From Ancylobacter novellus DSM 506 (GTDB lineage: Bacteria; Pseudomonadota; Alphaproteobacteria; Rhizobiales; Xanthobacteraceae): 64,000 nucleotides of DNA. The first letter of the stretch is position 1. Each line of letters begins with the position of its first letter. A program made the position numbers and the translations under genes. The DNA lies in contig NC_014217.1 of assembly GCF_000092925.1 (NCBI RefSeq), positions 2,356,001 to 2,420,000 on the forward strand, in the 5' to 3' direction. Below are positions 18,240 through 28,104 of the stretch, piece by piece. The notes beneath the pieces were generated by a model that was not told where the DNA came from, did no database searches, and worked only from the letters and a program-made list of their open reading frames with translations.

Positions 18240-19790
18240 TCAGAATGTTGCTGAATGTGGCCGGCCACGCAGCAGGGCGCGCAGGTATCGCGGTCCCAGC
18301 AGCGCCAGTACGAGCACCGCATAGACCGCTCCGCCCGCCGCGATGCACAGGGCGAGCAGCGCCTCGTCGCGGCCATGCACGAGGCCGGCGAGCGCTGGTC
18401 CGGCGAACATCGCGGTGGCGAAAAGCGCGGCGGCGACGGCGGCGGCGATGAGCGCGAGGCGCGGCAGGCTGCGCAGGAGCTGGGCGTCGCCGCATTCATA
18501 GCCGCGCCGCTTCGCCAGCACCGCCAGCACGATCACGGTGATCCAGCCGCCGACCGAGGTGGCGAAGGCGAGGCCCACCTGCGCGAACTGGTCCATCAGC
18601 GCGATCTTGAGCGCGATGTTGACCACCGCCGCGCCGAGCGTCGCCAGCACCGGCGTGCGCGTGTCGCCGCGGGCATAGAAGGGCGACATGAAGGCGCGCG
18701 TCACCACGAAGGGCGCGAGCCCGATGCCGTAGGCGGCAAGCGTCGCGCCGGCGGCGGCCGCCGCCTCGCCGGTGAAGGCGCCGCGCAGGAACAGCCCGCG
18801 CATGATGATCTCGGGGATGGTCAGCGCCGCGGCGAGGAAGGGCAGCACCAGCAGCAGCGTCAGCTCGATCGCCCGCGACTGCGCGTAGCGCGCGCCGTCG
18901 AGGTCCTCCGCCGCGATGCGCCGCGACATCTCCGGCAGCAGCACGATGCCGGCGGCGATGCCGACGACGCCGATGGGCAGCTGGTTGATGCGGTCGGCAT
19001 AGAACAGCGCCGCGACGGCGCCTTGCGGGAGGAACGAGGCGATGATGGTGTCGGCGAAGATGGCGAGCTGCACGCCGGCCGAGCCGATGATCGCCGGGCC
19101 GAGCGCGATCAGGAAGCGCCTTGTATCGGGATCGAGCCGCGGACGGCCGAAACGCAGGCCCAGCCCATGCCGCTCGGAATCGAAGACCAGCAGCCCCACC
19201 TGCAGGAAGCCGGAGATCAGCACGCCCCAGGCGGCGGCATGGCCGGCGGTCGGGAACCATCCGGCGAAGCTGAGCGTGCCGACCATCGCCAGGTTCAGCA
19301 GGATCGAGGCGGCGGCGGCGGCCCAGAACCGCTCATTGGCGTTGAGCACGCCGCCGACCAGCGTCACCACGGCGATGAGGCCGAGATAGGGGAAGGTGAT
19401 GCGGGTGAAGTCGACGGTGAGCGCGAAGCGCTCAGGGTCGTCGGCGAGACCCGGCGCCAGCACCCGCACCACCCAGTTGGTGGCGAGCAGCGCGATGGCG
19501 AGGATGGCGAGTTGCACCACCACCACGGCGGTGAGGATGCCGTCGGCGAAGCGCCCTGCCCGCCTGTCGCCCTCCAGCGTCTTCACCCGCGCATAGGCGG
19601 GGATGAAGGCGGTGTTGAACGCGCCCTCGGCGAAGATGGAGCGGAAATGGTTCGGCAGGCGGAAGGCGATGTAGAACGCGTCCGCCATCGGCCCGGCACC
19701 GAGCACCGCCGCCATGACGATGTCGCGCGCGAAGCCAGTCAGGCGCGAGAGCAGCGTCCAGCCGCCGACGGTGAAGATGGAGCGAATCAT
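18240..19790 (-). CDS. murJ: Lipid II flippase MurJ
   Basis: The 516-residue protein has about 14 membrane helices and the MurJ/MviN N terminus: GWTLLSRLTGFARDIVMAA, then MADAFYIAFRLPNHFRSIFAEGAF. The conserved arginines of the central cavity are visible there. It flips the lipid-linked peptidoglycan precursor to the periplasmic face and is essential in most bacteria. The start at 19790 fits the family N terminus. It is followed on the same strand by the RND operon, without an obvious functional link. Upstream is a family B repeat rather than a partner gene. Confidence 0.95.
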   Translation of the reverse strand: MIRSIFTVGGWTLLSRLTGFARDIVMAAVLGAGPMADAFYIAFRLPNHFRSIFAEGAFNTAFIPAYARVKTLEGDRRAGRFADGILTAVVVVQLAILAIALLATNWVVRVLAPGLADDPERFALTVDFTRITFPYLGLIAVVTLVGGVLNANERFWAAAAASILLNLAMVGTLSFAGWFPTAGHAAAWGVLISGFLQVGLLVFDSERHGLGLRFGRPRLDPDTRRFLIALGPAIIGSAGVQLAIFADTIIASFLPQGAVAALFYADRINQLPIGVVGIAAGIVLLPEMSRRIAAEDLDGARYAQSRAIELTLLLVLPFLAAALTIPEIIMRGLFLRGAFTGEAAAAAGATLAAYGIGLAPFVVTRAFMSPFYARGDTRTPVLATLGAAVVNIALKIALMDQFAQVGLAFATSVGGWITVIVLAVLAKRRGYECGDAQLLRSLPRLALIAAAVAAALFATAMFAGPALAGLVHGRDEALLALCIAAGGAVYAVLVLALLGPRYLRALLRGRPHSATF

Positions 19791-19866
19791 AAAAAATCCG
19801 GCCGCGTTGCGCGGGGCCGGAAGCTATCCGAGCCCGGCCTCCCCCGCCAGCGGGTCCGCATCATCG

Positions 19867-19955
19867 TCATCCCGGCCGGAGCGCAGCGGAGAGCCGGGAT
19901 CGTCATCCGCGAATGGCACGCGATCCCGGATCGGCCTTCGGCCGTCCGGGATGAC
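19867..19955. repeat. Intergenic palindromic repeat, family B, copy 2
   Basis: It runs from gtcatcccggccggagcgca to gtccgggatgac with the two related hairpin arms of this family. It lies between murJ and the aminotransferase gene. Confidence 0.85.
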
Positions 19956-19976
19956 GAACTTACCGATAAAGGCCTC

Positions 19977-21131
19977 TCAGGCTCCCAGCGCCCGGCGCAC
20001 GGCGGCGATCACGCGGTCCTGCGCCGCCTCGTCGAGATAGGCGTGCATGGGCAGGCTGATCACCTCGCCGGCGAGCTTCTCGCACACCGGCAGGCCGTTG
20101 CCGGCGGCGGGGAAATGCGCATAGGCCGGCTGGCGGTGCATCGGGATGCGGTAATATACTGCCGTCGGCACGCCTTCCTTCTGCAGCGCCGCGCCGAGGC
20201 CGTCGCGCACGCCGTGCGGCAGGCGGATCGTGTACTGCGCCCAGATCGAGGTCGCGCGGGGATCGACCGCCGGCACGGTGCACACATCGGCCAGCGCCGC
20301 ATTGTAGCGCTCGGCCACGCGCTGGCGGGCGGCGATCTCGTCCTCGAAGATGCTCAGCTTTTCCAGGAGGATAGCGGCCTGGATGGTGTCGAGGCGCCCG
20401 GTCATGCCGATGCGCACGTTCTCGTACTTGTCGACGCCCTGGCCATGCTCGCGCACGCTCTTGAGCACCGGCACGAGGTCGTCGTCATCGGTGAACACCG
20501 CGCCGCCGTCGCCGAAGCAGCCGAGCGGCTTGGCCGGGAAGAAGCTGGTGGCGGTGGCATCGCCGAAGGAACCGGTGCGCTTGCCGTTCCAGGTGGCGCC
20601 GAAGCCCTGCGCGGTGTCGCACAGCACCTTCAGCCCATTGGCGTCGGCGATGGCCTGGATGGCATCCATGTCGGCCGGCTGGCCGAACAGATCGACCGGG
20701 ACGACGACCTTCGGGGTCAGCCCCTTGTCCTTCGCCACCTTGATCGCCGCCTCGAGGCTGCGCGGGTCCATGTTGAACGTGTCTTCCAGCACGTCGACGA
20801 ACACCGCCGTCGCGCCCACCCACGGCACCACCTCGGCGGTGGCGCAGAAGGTGAAGGACGGGCAGAACACCGCGTCGCCCGGCTTCACGCCCCAGGCCAT
20901 GAGGATCATGGCAAGCGCGTCGGTGCCGCTGGAGCAGGAGATCGCATGCTTGGCGCCGGCAAAGGCGGCGAGCTTCTGTTCAAGCTCGGTCACCTCGGGG
21001 CCGTTGACGAAGCGGCAATGATTCAGCACCCGCGCCACCGCGTCGTCGATGCGCGTGCCGAGCCGCGCCCGCTGCGCCGCCACGTCGATGAAGGGAATCG
21101 GCGCGGCGTCGGTTTTCACATGCGAATTCAT
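19977..21131 (-). CDS. DegT/DnrJ/EryC1/StrS family aminotransferase (nucleotide-sugar)
   Basis: The 384-residue PLP enzyme has the DegT-family features FIDVAAQRARLG at the N terminus, AISCSSGTDALAMILMAWGV (cofactor phosphate loop) and the PLP lysine region TSFFPAKPLGCFGDGGA. The family transfers an amino group from glutamate to a keto-sugar nucleotide. It lies 11 bases downstream of a Gfo/Idh/MocA oxidoreductase, the same pairing as WlbA/WbpB with WbpE, which make the 3-amino group of diamino-glucuronic acid for surface polysaccharide. That pathway assignment is an inference from the pair, since no acetyltransferase or epimerase gene is next to it. GAGAGGACA precedes the start. Confidence 0.9.
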   Translation of the reverse strand: MNSHVKTDAAPIPFIDVAAQRARLGTRIDDAVARVLNHCRFVNGPEVTELEQKLAAFAGAKHAISCSSGTDALAMILMAWGVKPGDAVFCPSFTFCATAEVVPWVGATAVFVDVLEDTFNMDPRSLEAAIKVAKDKGLTPKVVVPVDLFGQPADMDAIQAIADANGLKVLCDTAQGFGATWNGKRTGSFGDATATSFFPAKPLGCFGDGGAVFTDDDDLVPVLKSVREHGQGVDKYENVRIGMTGRLDTIQAAILLEKLSIFEDEIAARQRVAERYNAALADVCTVPAVDPRATSIWAQYTIRLPHGVRDGLGAALQKEGVPTAVYYRIPMHRQPAYAHFPAAGNGLPVCEKLAGEVISLPMHAYLDEAAQDRVIAAVRRALGA

Positions 21132-21142
21132 CGATTGTCCTC

Positions 21143-22150
21143 TCAGCCGGCAGCCCGGGCGCGGAACGGCACCTGGTCGGCGGGGGGCGTTTCAAGGCTG
21201 GCGAGGCAGCGCATGGCGGTGGCGATGGCGGCGACGCCGTCCTCGCCGGTGACGGCCGGCACCTCGCCGCGCACTGCTTCCAGGAAGCGCGTCAGTTCGA
21301 GGCGCAGCGGCTCGCCATAGGCGACCGGGAGATGGCGCATCGAGTAGCTGCCGTCCGGCTTGTAGTCGAAATACTCCGTCACCTGCCGGGTCAGCAGGTC
21401 GCCGATGACGTATTTCTTGCGCGTCGCCACGTGCACGGTGCGCGCCTTGAAGGGGGTGAGCCAGTTGGTGTTGATGTGCGCCAGAACGCCGTTGGCGGTA
21501 CGGAACTGCAAGAGTGCGATGTCCTCGCGCTCGGCCACCGCCGCCTTCACCTGCGGCTGCACCTCGGCGATGTGCGAGCCGGTGAAGTAGCAGATCAGGT
21601 CGATGTCGTGCACGGCGAGGTCGATCACCACGCCGACATTCGACATGCGCGGCGGGAACGGACCCACGCGGGTGATGCCGATGGAGAGGATCTCCTCGTC
21701 ACGGATCGCCGCCTTGACCGCCTCGACCGCCGGGTTGAAGCGCTCGACATGGCCGACCATCAGCGCGACGCCCTTCGCCTGCGCGGCGGCGACGATGGCC
21801 TCCGCCTCGGCGACGCTGGGCGCGATCGGCTTCTCCACCAGCACATGACGGCCGGCGGCGATGGCCTTGAGCGACACATCGTGGTGCAGATGGGTGGGGG
21901 CGGCGATGACCAGCGCATCGGCGCCGGCGTCGATCAGCTCGTCCATGCCCGCGACGGCGTGGCAGCCGAGCATGGCCGCCACCTTGCCGCGCTGCGTCGC
22001 GTCGGGATCGGCGATGCCGACGAGCTCGGCGCCCGGCAGATCGGTGAGCACGCGCGCATGGTTGTAACCCATGATGCCGACGCCGACGACGCCGACGCGA
22101 ACGGGCGTATCCGCCCCGCTCGGGCCCTGAACCATTCGACTATCCTTCAA
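21143..22150 (-). CDS. Gfo/Idh/MocA family oxidoreductase (nucleotide-sugar dehydrogenase, WlbA/WbpB-like)
   Basis: The 335-residue enzyme has an N-terminal Rossmann fold (VGVVGVGIMGYNHARVL, about residues 18-34) and the conserved EKP motif (HVLVEKPIAPSVAEAEAI). The C-terminal catalytic half contains VIDLAVHDIDLICYF with the usual Asp/His active-site residues. WlbA/WbpB members oxidise the 3-hydroxyl of UDP-GlcNAc uronic acid, making the ketone used by the aminotransferase encoded just downstream. That substrate is inferred. The first few residues are not conserved, and the start could instead be at 22135. Confidence 0.9.
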   Translation of the reverse strand: MKDSRMVQGPSGADTPVRVGVVGVGIMGYNHARVLTDLPGAELVGIADPDATQRGKVAAMLGCHAVAGMDELIDAGADALVIAAPTHLHHDVSLKAIAAGRHVLVEKPIAPSVAEAEAIVAAAQAKGVALMVGHVERFNPAVEAVKAAIRDEEILSIGITRVGPFPPRMSNVGVVIDLAVHDIDLICYFTGSHIAEVQPQVKAAVAEREDIALLQFRTANGVLAHINTNWLTPFKARTVHVATRKKYVIGDLLTRQVTEYFDYKPDGSYSMRHLPVAYGEPLRLELTRFLEAVRGEVPAVTGEDGVAAIATAMRCLASLETPPADQVPFRARAAG

Positions 22151-22260
22151 TCATTCCGTGTCCCGCGGTCTATCACGCGCCCAGAGGCGTGGCGAGACGG
22201 CCGGATTCGCAAAGCCCGGGCATGGGCTTCAATAATTGCTTCAACGTGTTACCGGCGGGG

Positions 22261-23532
22261 CTACTGCGCGGTGGTGTCGCCGTCGCCTGCCGTATCGGCG
22301 CGGGCCGAGGTGCCGGCATCGACGAAGCTCTTGTAGATGAAGCCACGTTTGCCTTCGGCGATGACCTCGCACCAGCCGCGGCAGGCGACGAGTTGGACCT
22401 TCTCGCCGGCCGAAAGATTGCCGATCGGGGTCGCCCCCTTCTTCGGCGCCGCGCGCATGGTCACGGTCCGGCGGATTGTGGCGGAGCCGACCGGATCGCC
22501 GCCGAAGCCGGCCGGCGAATCAGCTTCGTCCGACACGTCCTCCACGGCGGCTTCGGGCGCCTCGGCAGCGGGAGCAGCGGCGGCAGCGCGGCGCGCGGGA
22601 GCGCGCGGCGGCAGCGGGACGTCCTTCGGCAGTTCGACCGCGTTGGCGGCGGCGACCGCCTCGGCGACGGCCGGCTCGACCTCCGTCGCGGCAGCGTCGG
22701 CCGGAGAGGCGAAGGCGGTGACGCCCGGAGGCGTGGCCGCGACGTCGAAGGGCGGCGTGGTATCGCGCAGCACCGGCGGCAGGCTCTCGGCGATGCTGGC
22801 CCGCGTGGGGGATTCGGGCGCGGCGGCCTCGGGTTCGGGCGCCGGCGACGCAGCCGGAACGGCGGCGAGAGCGACGGGGGCCGGCGCGGCCTGCTCCGGC
22901 GCGGAAGGCGCGACGCTGGCCACGGCGGCGTTGCCGATCACCTCGGGGGCGACCTTCGCCTCCTCGCGCGCAGCGAGCGATTGCAGCGCGACGCCGCCGC
23001 CACCCACCAAGGCCACGAACACGGCCAGCGCGCCGAGGCGCTGCCAGGTGATGACGTCCTTGGGCGCGCCGCGCTTGCGGCGCTGCTCCGCCTCGCCCGG
23101 CTGGCGGGGCGAGGCACCGAAGCCACGGCGGCGCGGCTCCGAGGCGCCGGCGCCCGCCCCAGCGGCCTCGGGCTTCGGCGCGCGCGCTGCGGGTTCACCG
23201 GCAGCCGGAGCCCGCCGGGCGAGCATGTCGCTGACGTCGCCCAGCGCCGTGAGACGCTCACGGACATCGTTGTAGGAGCGCGGCGCCTCGGCAGCGGAGC
23301 GGGCGGGAGCGGGACGGCTCGGGGCCACCCGCTCGGCGAGCGGAGTCGCGGCCGCACGCGCGGCAAGCGACGGCGCGGACGCAGCGGCGGCCGGTACAGC
23401 GGCAGCGCCGACAGGCTCGTCCTGCTGGCGCGCGGCCTTCTGCTGCTCGAGAGAAGTCATGATCGCCCGGAAATCGCTCACGAGCGAAGAGGAGAGCCCG
23501 GATCCGCGCGGCTCTTGCGATGAAGTCGACAT
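22261..23532 (-). CDS. SH3 domain-containing single-pass membrane protein
   Basis: The 423-residue protein has an N-terminal cytoplasmic region of about 165 residues rich in Ala, Arg and Pro, one membrane helix (LGALAVFVALVGGGGVALQSL) and a long Ala/Pro/Glu-rich periplasmic linker. A C-terminal bacterial SH3 domain carries RRTVTMRAAPKKGATPIGNL and then CRGWCEVIAEGKRGFIYKSF. Such domains often bind peptidoglycan. Its Ala/Pro-rich layout is common in Rhizobiales envelope proteins. The start at 23532 is chosen because the extra 77 residues to 23763 are Arg/Ser-rich with no helix or motif. It is 110 bases from the oxidoreductase start on the same strand. Confidence 0.8.
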   Translation of the reverse strand: MSTSSQEPRGSGLSSSLVSDFRAIMTSLEQQKAARQQDEPVGAAAVPAAAASAPSLAARAAATPLAERVAPSRPAPARSAAEAPRSYNDVRERLTALGDVSDMLARRAPAAGEPAARAPKPEAAGAGAGASEPRRRGFGASPRQPGEAEQRRKRGAPKDVITWQRLGALAVFVALVGGGGVALQSLAAREEAKVAPEVIGNAAVASVAPSAPEQAAPAPVALAAVPAASPAPEPEAAAPESPTRASIAESLPPVLRDTTPPFDVAATPPGVTAFASPADAAATEVEPAVAEAVAAANAVELPKDVPLPPRAPARRAAAAAPAAEAPEAAVEDVSDEADSPAGFGGDPVGSATIRRTVTMRAAPKKGATPIGNLSAGEKVQLVACRGWCEVIAEGKRGFIYKSFVDAGTSARADTAGDGDTTAQ

Positions 23533-23923
23533 GGCGCGGCGTGCTCTATGCTGCGGGAGTGGAGCAACGGACCGGCGCGACAGCGGCCGGGAAGGTATCG
23601 GCATCGGCTCGGAACATTCGCCGGCAGCGTCCTGAGACACTGGCGGCATGGCCGTGGGCGCGGTGCTGACCACTTCGCATGCGTTGCTTCCAGTCCGTTC
23701 AGGCCGGCGTCCGGAGGACGTCCGACCGAGTTCCGTAACCCGTCTGCGAATGCGACGGGGCACACACTACCGGCACTTTGACGCTTGATGCAAGAAAGTC
23801 ACAGACCGGAAATTTCCTTATGAACAAGGATTGCGGCGACTCTTGGCCGGCTCTTAGCCATCCGTCAACCAAGAATAAATTATTACCATAGTACCCGCAG
23901 GTACTTGAAAGGCGGGCGCCGGC
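23533..23923. other. Gene-free stretch between the SH3 protein and pncB
   Basis: Some 390 bases without a supported gene. The right part (about 23790-23900) is AT-rich for this genome, including aagaataaattattaccata, and may hold the promoter region of the SH3 protein gene or a downstream tail of pncB. I could not assign a convincing promoter or terminator. Confidence 0.5.
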
Positions 23924-25216
23924 TCACACCAGGACCGCCCTCGCCCGCTGTCCGCTCGCTTCGAAGATCTTCTCGTAGCGGGCGATTTCCTCCGGCGGCC
24001 CCATCGCCTTGGTCTGGTTGTCGGAGAGCTTCACCGTCGGCCGCCCGTCGGCCGAGATCACCTTGCAGACGATGGAGATGGGATCGAGACGCCCGTCCGG
24101 GGCGAATCCGCGGAAGTCGTTCGTCAGCAGCGTGCCCCAGCCGAAGCCCATGCGCATGCGGCCGCGGAAGTGGCGGTAGATGCGCTCGATGTCGTCGATG
24201 TCGAGCGCATCGGAGAAGATGGCGAGCTTCTGCGTCGGGTCCTGCCCGCGCGCCTTCCACCAGGCGATCGCCTCCTCGCCGCCTTCGATCGGCTCCTTGC
24301 TGTCGATGCGGATGCCGGTCCAGCCGGCGACCCAGTCCGGCGCCTGCGCCAGGAAATGGGTGGTGCCGAAGGTGTCGGGCAGGATGACGAGGAGATTGCC
24401 CTCATAGTCCTTCTGCCAGTCGGCGAGCACCTGGTAGGGCGCCTGCGCCAGTTCCTCGTCGGTATTGGCGAGCGCCGCATAGACCATCGGGAGTTCATGG
24501 GCGTTGGTGCCGGTCGCCTCCACCTCGCGGCGCAGCGCGATGAGGCAGTTGGAGGTGCCGAGGAAGCGCTCGCCCAGCCCCTCCATCATCGCCTGCACGC
24601 ACCAGTCCTGCCACAGGAAGCCGTGCCGGCGGCGGGTGCCGAAATCGGCCACGCTGGCGTCGCCCAGCCGCTTCAGCCGCTCGACCTTCTCCCACACCCG
24701 CGTCATGGCGCGGGCATAGAGCACCTGCAGTTCGAAGCGGCCCAGCCCGCGCAGCACGGCGCGCGAGCGCAGCTCGTTGATGATGGCCAGCGCGGGGATC
24801 TCCCACATGGTGGTCTCGATCCACGGCCCCTCGAAGGTCAGCTCGTATTGCCCCTCGCGCTTCTCCAGGTGATAGGCGGGGAAGCGGAAATTCTCGAACC
24901 AGGCGATGAAGTCCGGCGAGAACATCTGCCGCTTGCCGTAGAACATGTTGCCGCGCAGCCAGGTCGATTCCCCGCGCGTCAGCGACAGCGAGCGCACATG
25001 GTCGAGCTGCTCGCGCAGTTCCCCCTCGTCGACGAAATCGGCGATGCGCACGGACTTCGTGCGGTTGATGATGCCGAAGGTGACGCGGGTGTGGAAATGG
25101 CGGCGGTAGATCGTCTGCGCCATCAGCAACTTGTAGAAATCCGTGTCGAGCACGGACCGCACGATCGGGTCGATCTTCCAGGTGTGATTGTAGACGCGGG
25201 TGGCGATATCGATCAT
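23924..25216 (-). CDS. pncB: Nicotinate phosphoribosyltransferase
   Basis: The 430-residue protein matches PncB throughout: the N terminus [20 protein letters not shown], then [20 protein letters not shown], and the phosphoribosyl binding part [18 protein letters not shown] with [10 protein letters not shown]. It converts nicotinate and PRPP to nicotinate mononucleotide in NAD salvage. It is a single gene on the minus strand, divergent from the patatin-like lipase gene. The ATG at 25216 gives the normal family start. Confidence 0.96.
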   Translation of the reverse strand: MIDIATRVYNHTWKIDPIVRSVLDTDFYKLLMAQTIYRRHFHTRVTFGIINRTKSVRIADFVDEGELREQLDHVRSLSLTRGESTWLRGNMFYGKRQMFSPDFIAWFENFRFPAYHLEKREGQYELTFEGPWIETTMWEIPALAIINELRSRAVLRGLGRFELQVLYARAMTRVWEKVERLKRLGDASVADFGTRRRHGFLWQDWCVQAMMEGLGERFLGTSNCLIALRREVEATGTNAHELPMVYAALANTDEELAQAPYQVLADWQKDYEGNLLVILPDTFGTTHFLAQAPDWVAGWTGIRIDSKEPIEGGEEAIAWWKARGQDPTQKLAIFSDALDIDDIERIYRHFRGRMRMGFGWGTLLTNDFRGFAPDGRLDPISIVCKVISADGRPTVKLSDNQTKAMGPPEEIARYEKIFEASGQRARAVLV

Positions 25217-25358
25217 GCGGAGGCCTCCGGGGCTCTCTTAGAGCATATCGACGGCGGTTGCAGGTAGCCCCGCGCGGCCGGGTGGGACGGCAGTCCATTG
25301 CGCGCGCAACCATGATTACGCATGATGTGCCGATGCATCCTTGGGCAAGGGGCGATGC

Positions 25359-27962
25359 ATGGGCGAGGCAGGCGACGGCGCCGCGATATCGACCGGCGAT
25401 TCTGACGACAGCTTTCAGCAGTGCCTCGACTTCGAAGCCGAGCGGATCGAGGAGCGCCGCCGCGCCCTCGACATAGGCGCGGGGCTGCCGCGCACCGGGC
25501 TGGCTTTGTCGGGCGGAGGCATACGCAGCGCCACTTTCAGCCTCGGCGTGCTGCAGGCGCTGAGCGGGCATGGCTGGCTGCGGCGGATCGACTATCTCTC
25601 CACCGTCTCGGGCGGCAGCTATATCGGCAGCTTCCTCGGCGCGCTCTATGTGCGGCCGTCAAGGCGCGGCGACGACGGGCCTCCCGCCGACCGCACCGGC
25701 TTCAACGACCACCCTCTCCAGACAGAGGCCGGCGTCGAGGCGGTCAAGCAGTTGCGCGAAGCCGGGCGCTACCTCACCCCGCGCGGCACCAGCGACGCCT
25801 TCTTCGGCGCGTCCGTCGTGCTGCGGAACTGGGCGGCGGTGCAGGTCGTCATCGGCGCGCTGGGTTTCGCGCTGTTCTGGTTCGTCCACCTCGTCAACCG
25901 GGCGCCGCAGGTCGAGGCGCTGCTTTCCCTGTTCATGCCGGAAACGCTCGCCCGGGCGAACGCTCCCGGCGTCCCGGAAGGCAGTGCCAGCGCGTTCAAC
26001 GGGCTTCTGGTGGCCGCACTGCTCCTCGGCCTGCTCGTCTTCCTCGCCTTCGGCACCGCCTATTGGCTGACGCGGAGGGAATGGATCGACACCAGCCGGG
26101 TAAAGCGGGCCACGACCAACCTGTTCTTCTGGCTGCTGGTCGCGCTCACCCTGCTGTTCGCCTATAGCGGCCTGAAATACGGCATCGCCCTGCTGAGCTT
26201 CGGCGCGGTCATGCTCGTCCTCGCCATTGCCTTCTACGCGCTTGGCGAGTGGAAGGTCGGAGAGGCGCCCAACGAGCGGAACAACCCCGACCTGCTGATC
26301 GCCGCCGAGGACCATGTCCGCACCTTCCTCAGCCGCTGGATGTCCCGGGCGCTGATGATCCTGCTCGCCATGGCCGGCCTCATCCTCGTCGACGCGATCG
26401 GGTTCAAGATCAAGCAGACCGTCCCCTTCATGATCGACGGCCTGTCGAACATCGACGGCTTCTGGTCGACGCTGAAGACGCTGGTGACGACCTACTGGCC
26501 GGTGCTCAGCGCGGTGGTGCCGGTCATCATGACCGTCGCCAGCAATTTCGCGCTGCGCAGCGGCGATCCGAACAGCTTCATCGCCAAGTTCTCGCTGCGC
26601 TCGCCGCTGGGCCTGACGCTGGCCGGCCTGCTGGTGCTCGGCTCATGGCTGGCGCTGTGGAGCGCCGCGGCGCAGGCCGCGCTCGACACCGCGCTGGGGC
26701 TCCCCGCCCCTGTCATCCCCGGCACCTCGCCGCATCTCAACTGGATATTGCCGACGCTGGCACTGGTGCTCATCAACCTCGTGCTCGGCTACGCCTACTC
26801 GTTCATCAACCTCTCGTCTCTGTCGACCTTCTACGCCGCCCGGCTGCGGCGCGCCTATATCGGCGCCTCCAACCCCCGCCGCCGCAAGCTCTTCGGCAGC
26901 GACCGCAATCTCGAAGGCGACCACATCCCGCTGCGCACCTATTACGATCCAGGGAACCTCGCCACGCAGCACCTGATCAACGTCACCATCGCCGAGACCC
27001 AGGCGGCGGAATCGAACATCATCGCCCGCGACCGCAAGGGCAAGCCGATGCACATCTCCCCGGGCGGCGTCGTCTTCGCCGGCAGGATGCCGGGCACCAG
27101 CGCGTGCCTCCTGTCCAAGGGGTGGACCGACTTCAAGCTCAACATCGGCGAGGAGCTGCCGCTCGCCAACTGGGTGGCGATCTCCGGCGCGGCGGTCTCC
27201 AGCGCCATCGGCAGCGGCACCTCGCTCGGCGCATCGCTGCTCGCCACCATGGCCAATGTCCGGCTCGGCTATTGGTGGAAGCACCAGGGCTCCCGCAGCC
27301 GGATGCCCGAAGCCTGGGATTTCGTGCAGAAATACCTGCTCGCCGAGCTTCGCGGCGCCTTCACCGGCACGCGCGGCCCGCGCTGGTACCTGACCGACGG
27401 CGGCCATTTCGACAATACCGGCGTCTATGTCCTGCTCCAGCGCCGGCTCGACTACATCATCATGAGCGACAATGGCGCGGACCCGGACTACGTGTTCGAC
27501 GACGTGGTGCGGCTGGTCAACCGGGCGCAGAACGACCTCGGCGTGCGCATCGGCTTCCTCGGCAAGGACGAGCTCGACCTGCTGATCGACGACCGCGACC
27601 TGCGCGGCTGCTTCGGCGCGTATCGCGATCTCGCCAGGAAGCCGCTGGAAGGCGACGAGCTCAAGCCCTTCGCGGCGCTGGCGCGGATCACCTATCCCGC
27701 CGACGGGGAGCTGGAAGAGAAACCGGCCTGGCTCCTGGTCATCAAGCCGCGGCTCACCTTCACCGAGCCCCCGGAGCTGCTCGCCTACTACCACCGCAGC
27801 GGCACGCCGCCGACCTTCCCGCAGCAAAGCACCGGCGACCAGTTCTTCGACGAGGACCAGTGGGAAGCCTATCGCCGGCTGGGCGAGATCATCGGCGACC
27901 GGCTGTTCCGGCCGCCGGGCTCGACGTCGGCCGACACCTGGTGGCCGACGAAGGACCTCTAG
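25359..27962 (+). CDS. Patatin-like phospholipase with multi-pass membrane domain
   Basis: The 867-residue protein opens with a patatin oxyanion motif LSGGGIRSATF (about 50-60) and a nucleophile elbow STVSGGS with Ser84. The catalytic Asp is at about 680 in LTDGGHFDNTGVYVLLQRR. Between the two lie about eight membrane helices (roughly 160-490), so the lipase halves are split by an integral membrane domain. The family hydrolyses acyl esters of phospholipids or other lipids. The ATG at 25359 has AAGGGG seven bases upstream, which makes it better than the in-frame TTG at 25341. No neighbour suggests a partner or substrate. It is larger and more membrane-embedded than typical bacterial patatins. 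Confidence 0.85.
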   Translation: MGEAGDGAAISTGDSDDSFQQCLDFEAERIEERRRALDIGAGLPRTGLALSGGGIRSATFSLGVLQALSGHGWLRRIDYLSTVSGGSYIGSFLGALYVRPSRRGDDGPPADRTGFNDHPLQTEAGVEAVKQLREAGRYLTPRGTSDAFFGASVVLRNWAAVQVVIGALGFALFWFVHLVNRAPQVEALLSLFMPETLARANAPGVPEGSASAFNGLLVAALLLGLLVFLAFGTAYWLTRREWIDTSRVKRATTNLFFWLLVALTLLFAYSGLKYGIALLSFGAVMLVLAIAFYALGEWKVGEAPNERNNPDLLIAAEDHVRTFLSRWMSRALMILLAMAGLILVDAIGFKIKQTVPFMIDGLSNIDGFWSTLKTLVTTYWPVLSAVVPVIMTVASNFALRSGDPNSFIAKFSLRSPLGLTLAGLLVLGSWLALWSAAAQAALDTALGLPAPVIPGTSPHLNWILPTLALVLINLVLGYAYSFINLSSLSTFYAARLRRAYIGASNPRRRKLFGSDRNLEGDHIPLRTYYDPGNLATQHLINVTIAETQAAESNIIARDRKGKPMHISPGGVVFAGRMPGTSACLLSKGWTDFKLNIGEELPLANWVAISGAAVSSAIGSGTSLGASLLATMANVRLGYWWKHQGSRSRMPEAWDFVQKYLLAELRGAFTGTRGPRWYLTDGGHFDNTGVYVLLQRRLDYIIMSDNGADPDYVFDDVVRLVNRAQNDLGVRIGFLGKDELDLLIDDRDLRGCFGAYRDLARKPLEGDELKPFAALARITYPADGELEEKPAWLLVIKPRLTFTEPPELLAYYHRSGTPPTFPQQSTGDQFFDEDQWEAYRRLGEIIGDRLFRPPGSTSADTWWPTKDL

Positions 27963-28028
27963 CACCCGGCGTGTCCATCGCGAGCCGGCGTGCGTCCATG
28001 CAATTGTGGCATGGCTGCCACTCGGGAA

Positions 28029-28046
28029 CGGTATCTCTCGATACCG
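28029..28046. promoter_or_regulatory. Perfect inverted repeat upstream of the Old Yellow Enzyme gene
   Basis: cggtatc-tctc-gataccg is a perfect 7-4-7 inverted repeat, 58 bases before the start codon. Symmetry and position suggest the operator of a dimeric helix-turn-helix regulator that senses electrophiles or oxidants, but no regulator gene is adjacent and the binder is unknown. Confidence 0.5.
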
Positions 28047-28104
28047 CAGGGGCAATGCTTATGTGAGCAATGAAACCGTCCATTCCTTCCGACAGGACCC
28101 GCTC

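Noticed and set aside
18255..21320. A plus-strand frame of 1021 codons across murJ and the aminotransferase gene
   Set aside because: It spans two well-supported minus-strand genes and a repeat-filled gap, and has no recognisable domain.
23548..23781. A short plus-strand gene before pncB
   Set aside because: Arg/Gly-rich without domain, start signal or conservation evidence; it overlaps the likely promoter of the SH3 protein gene.
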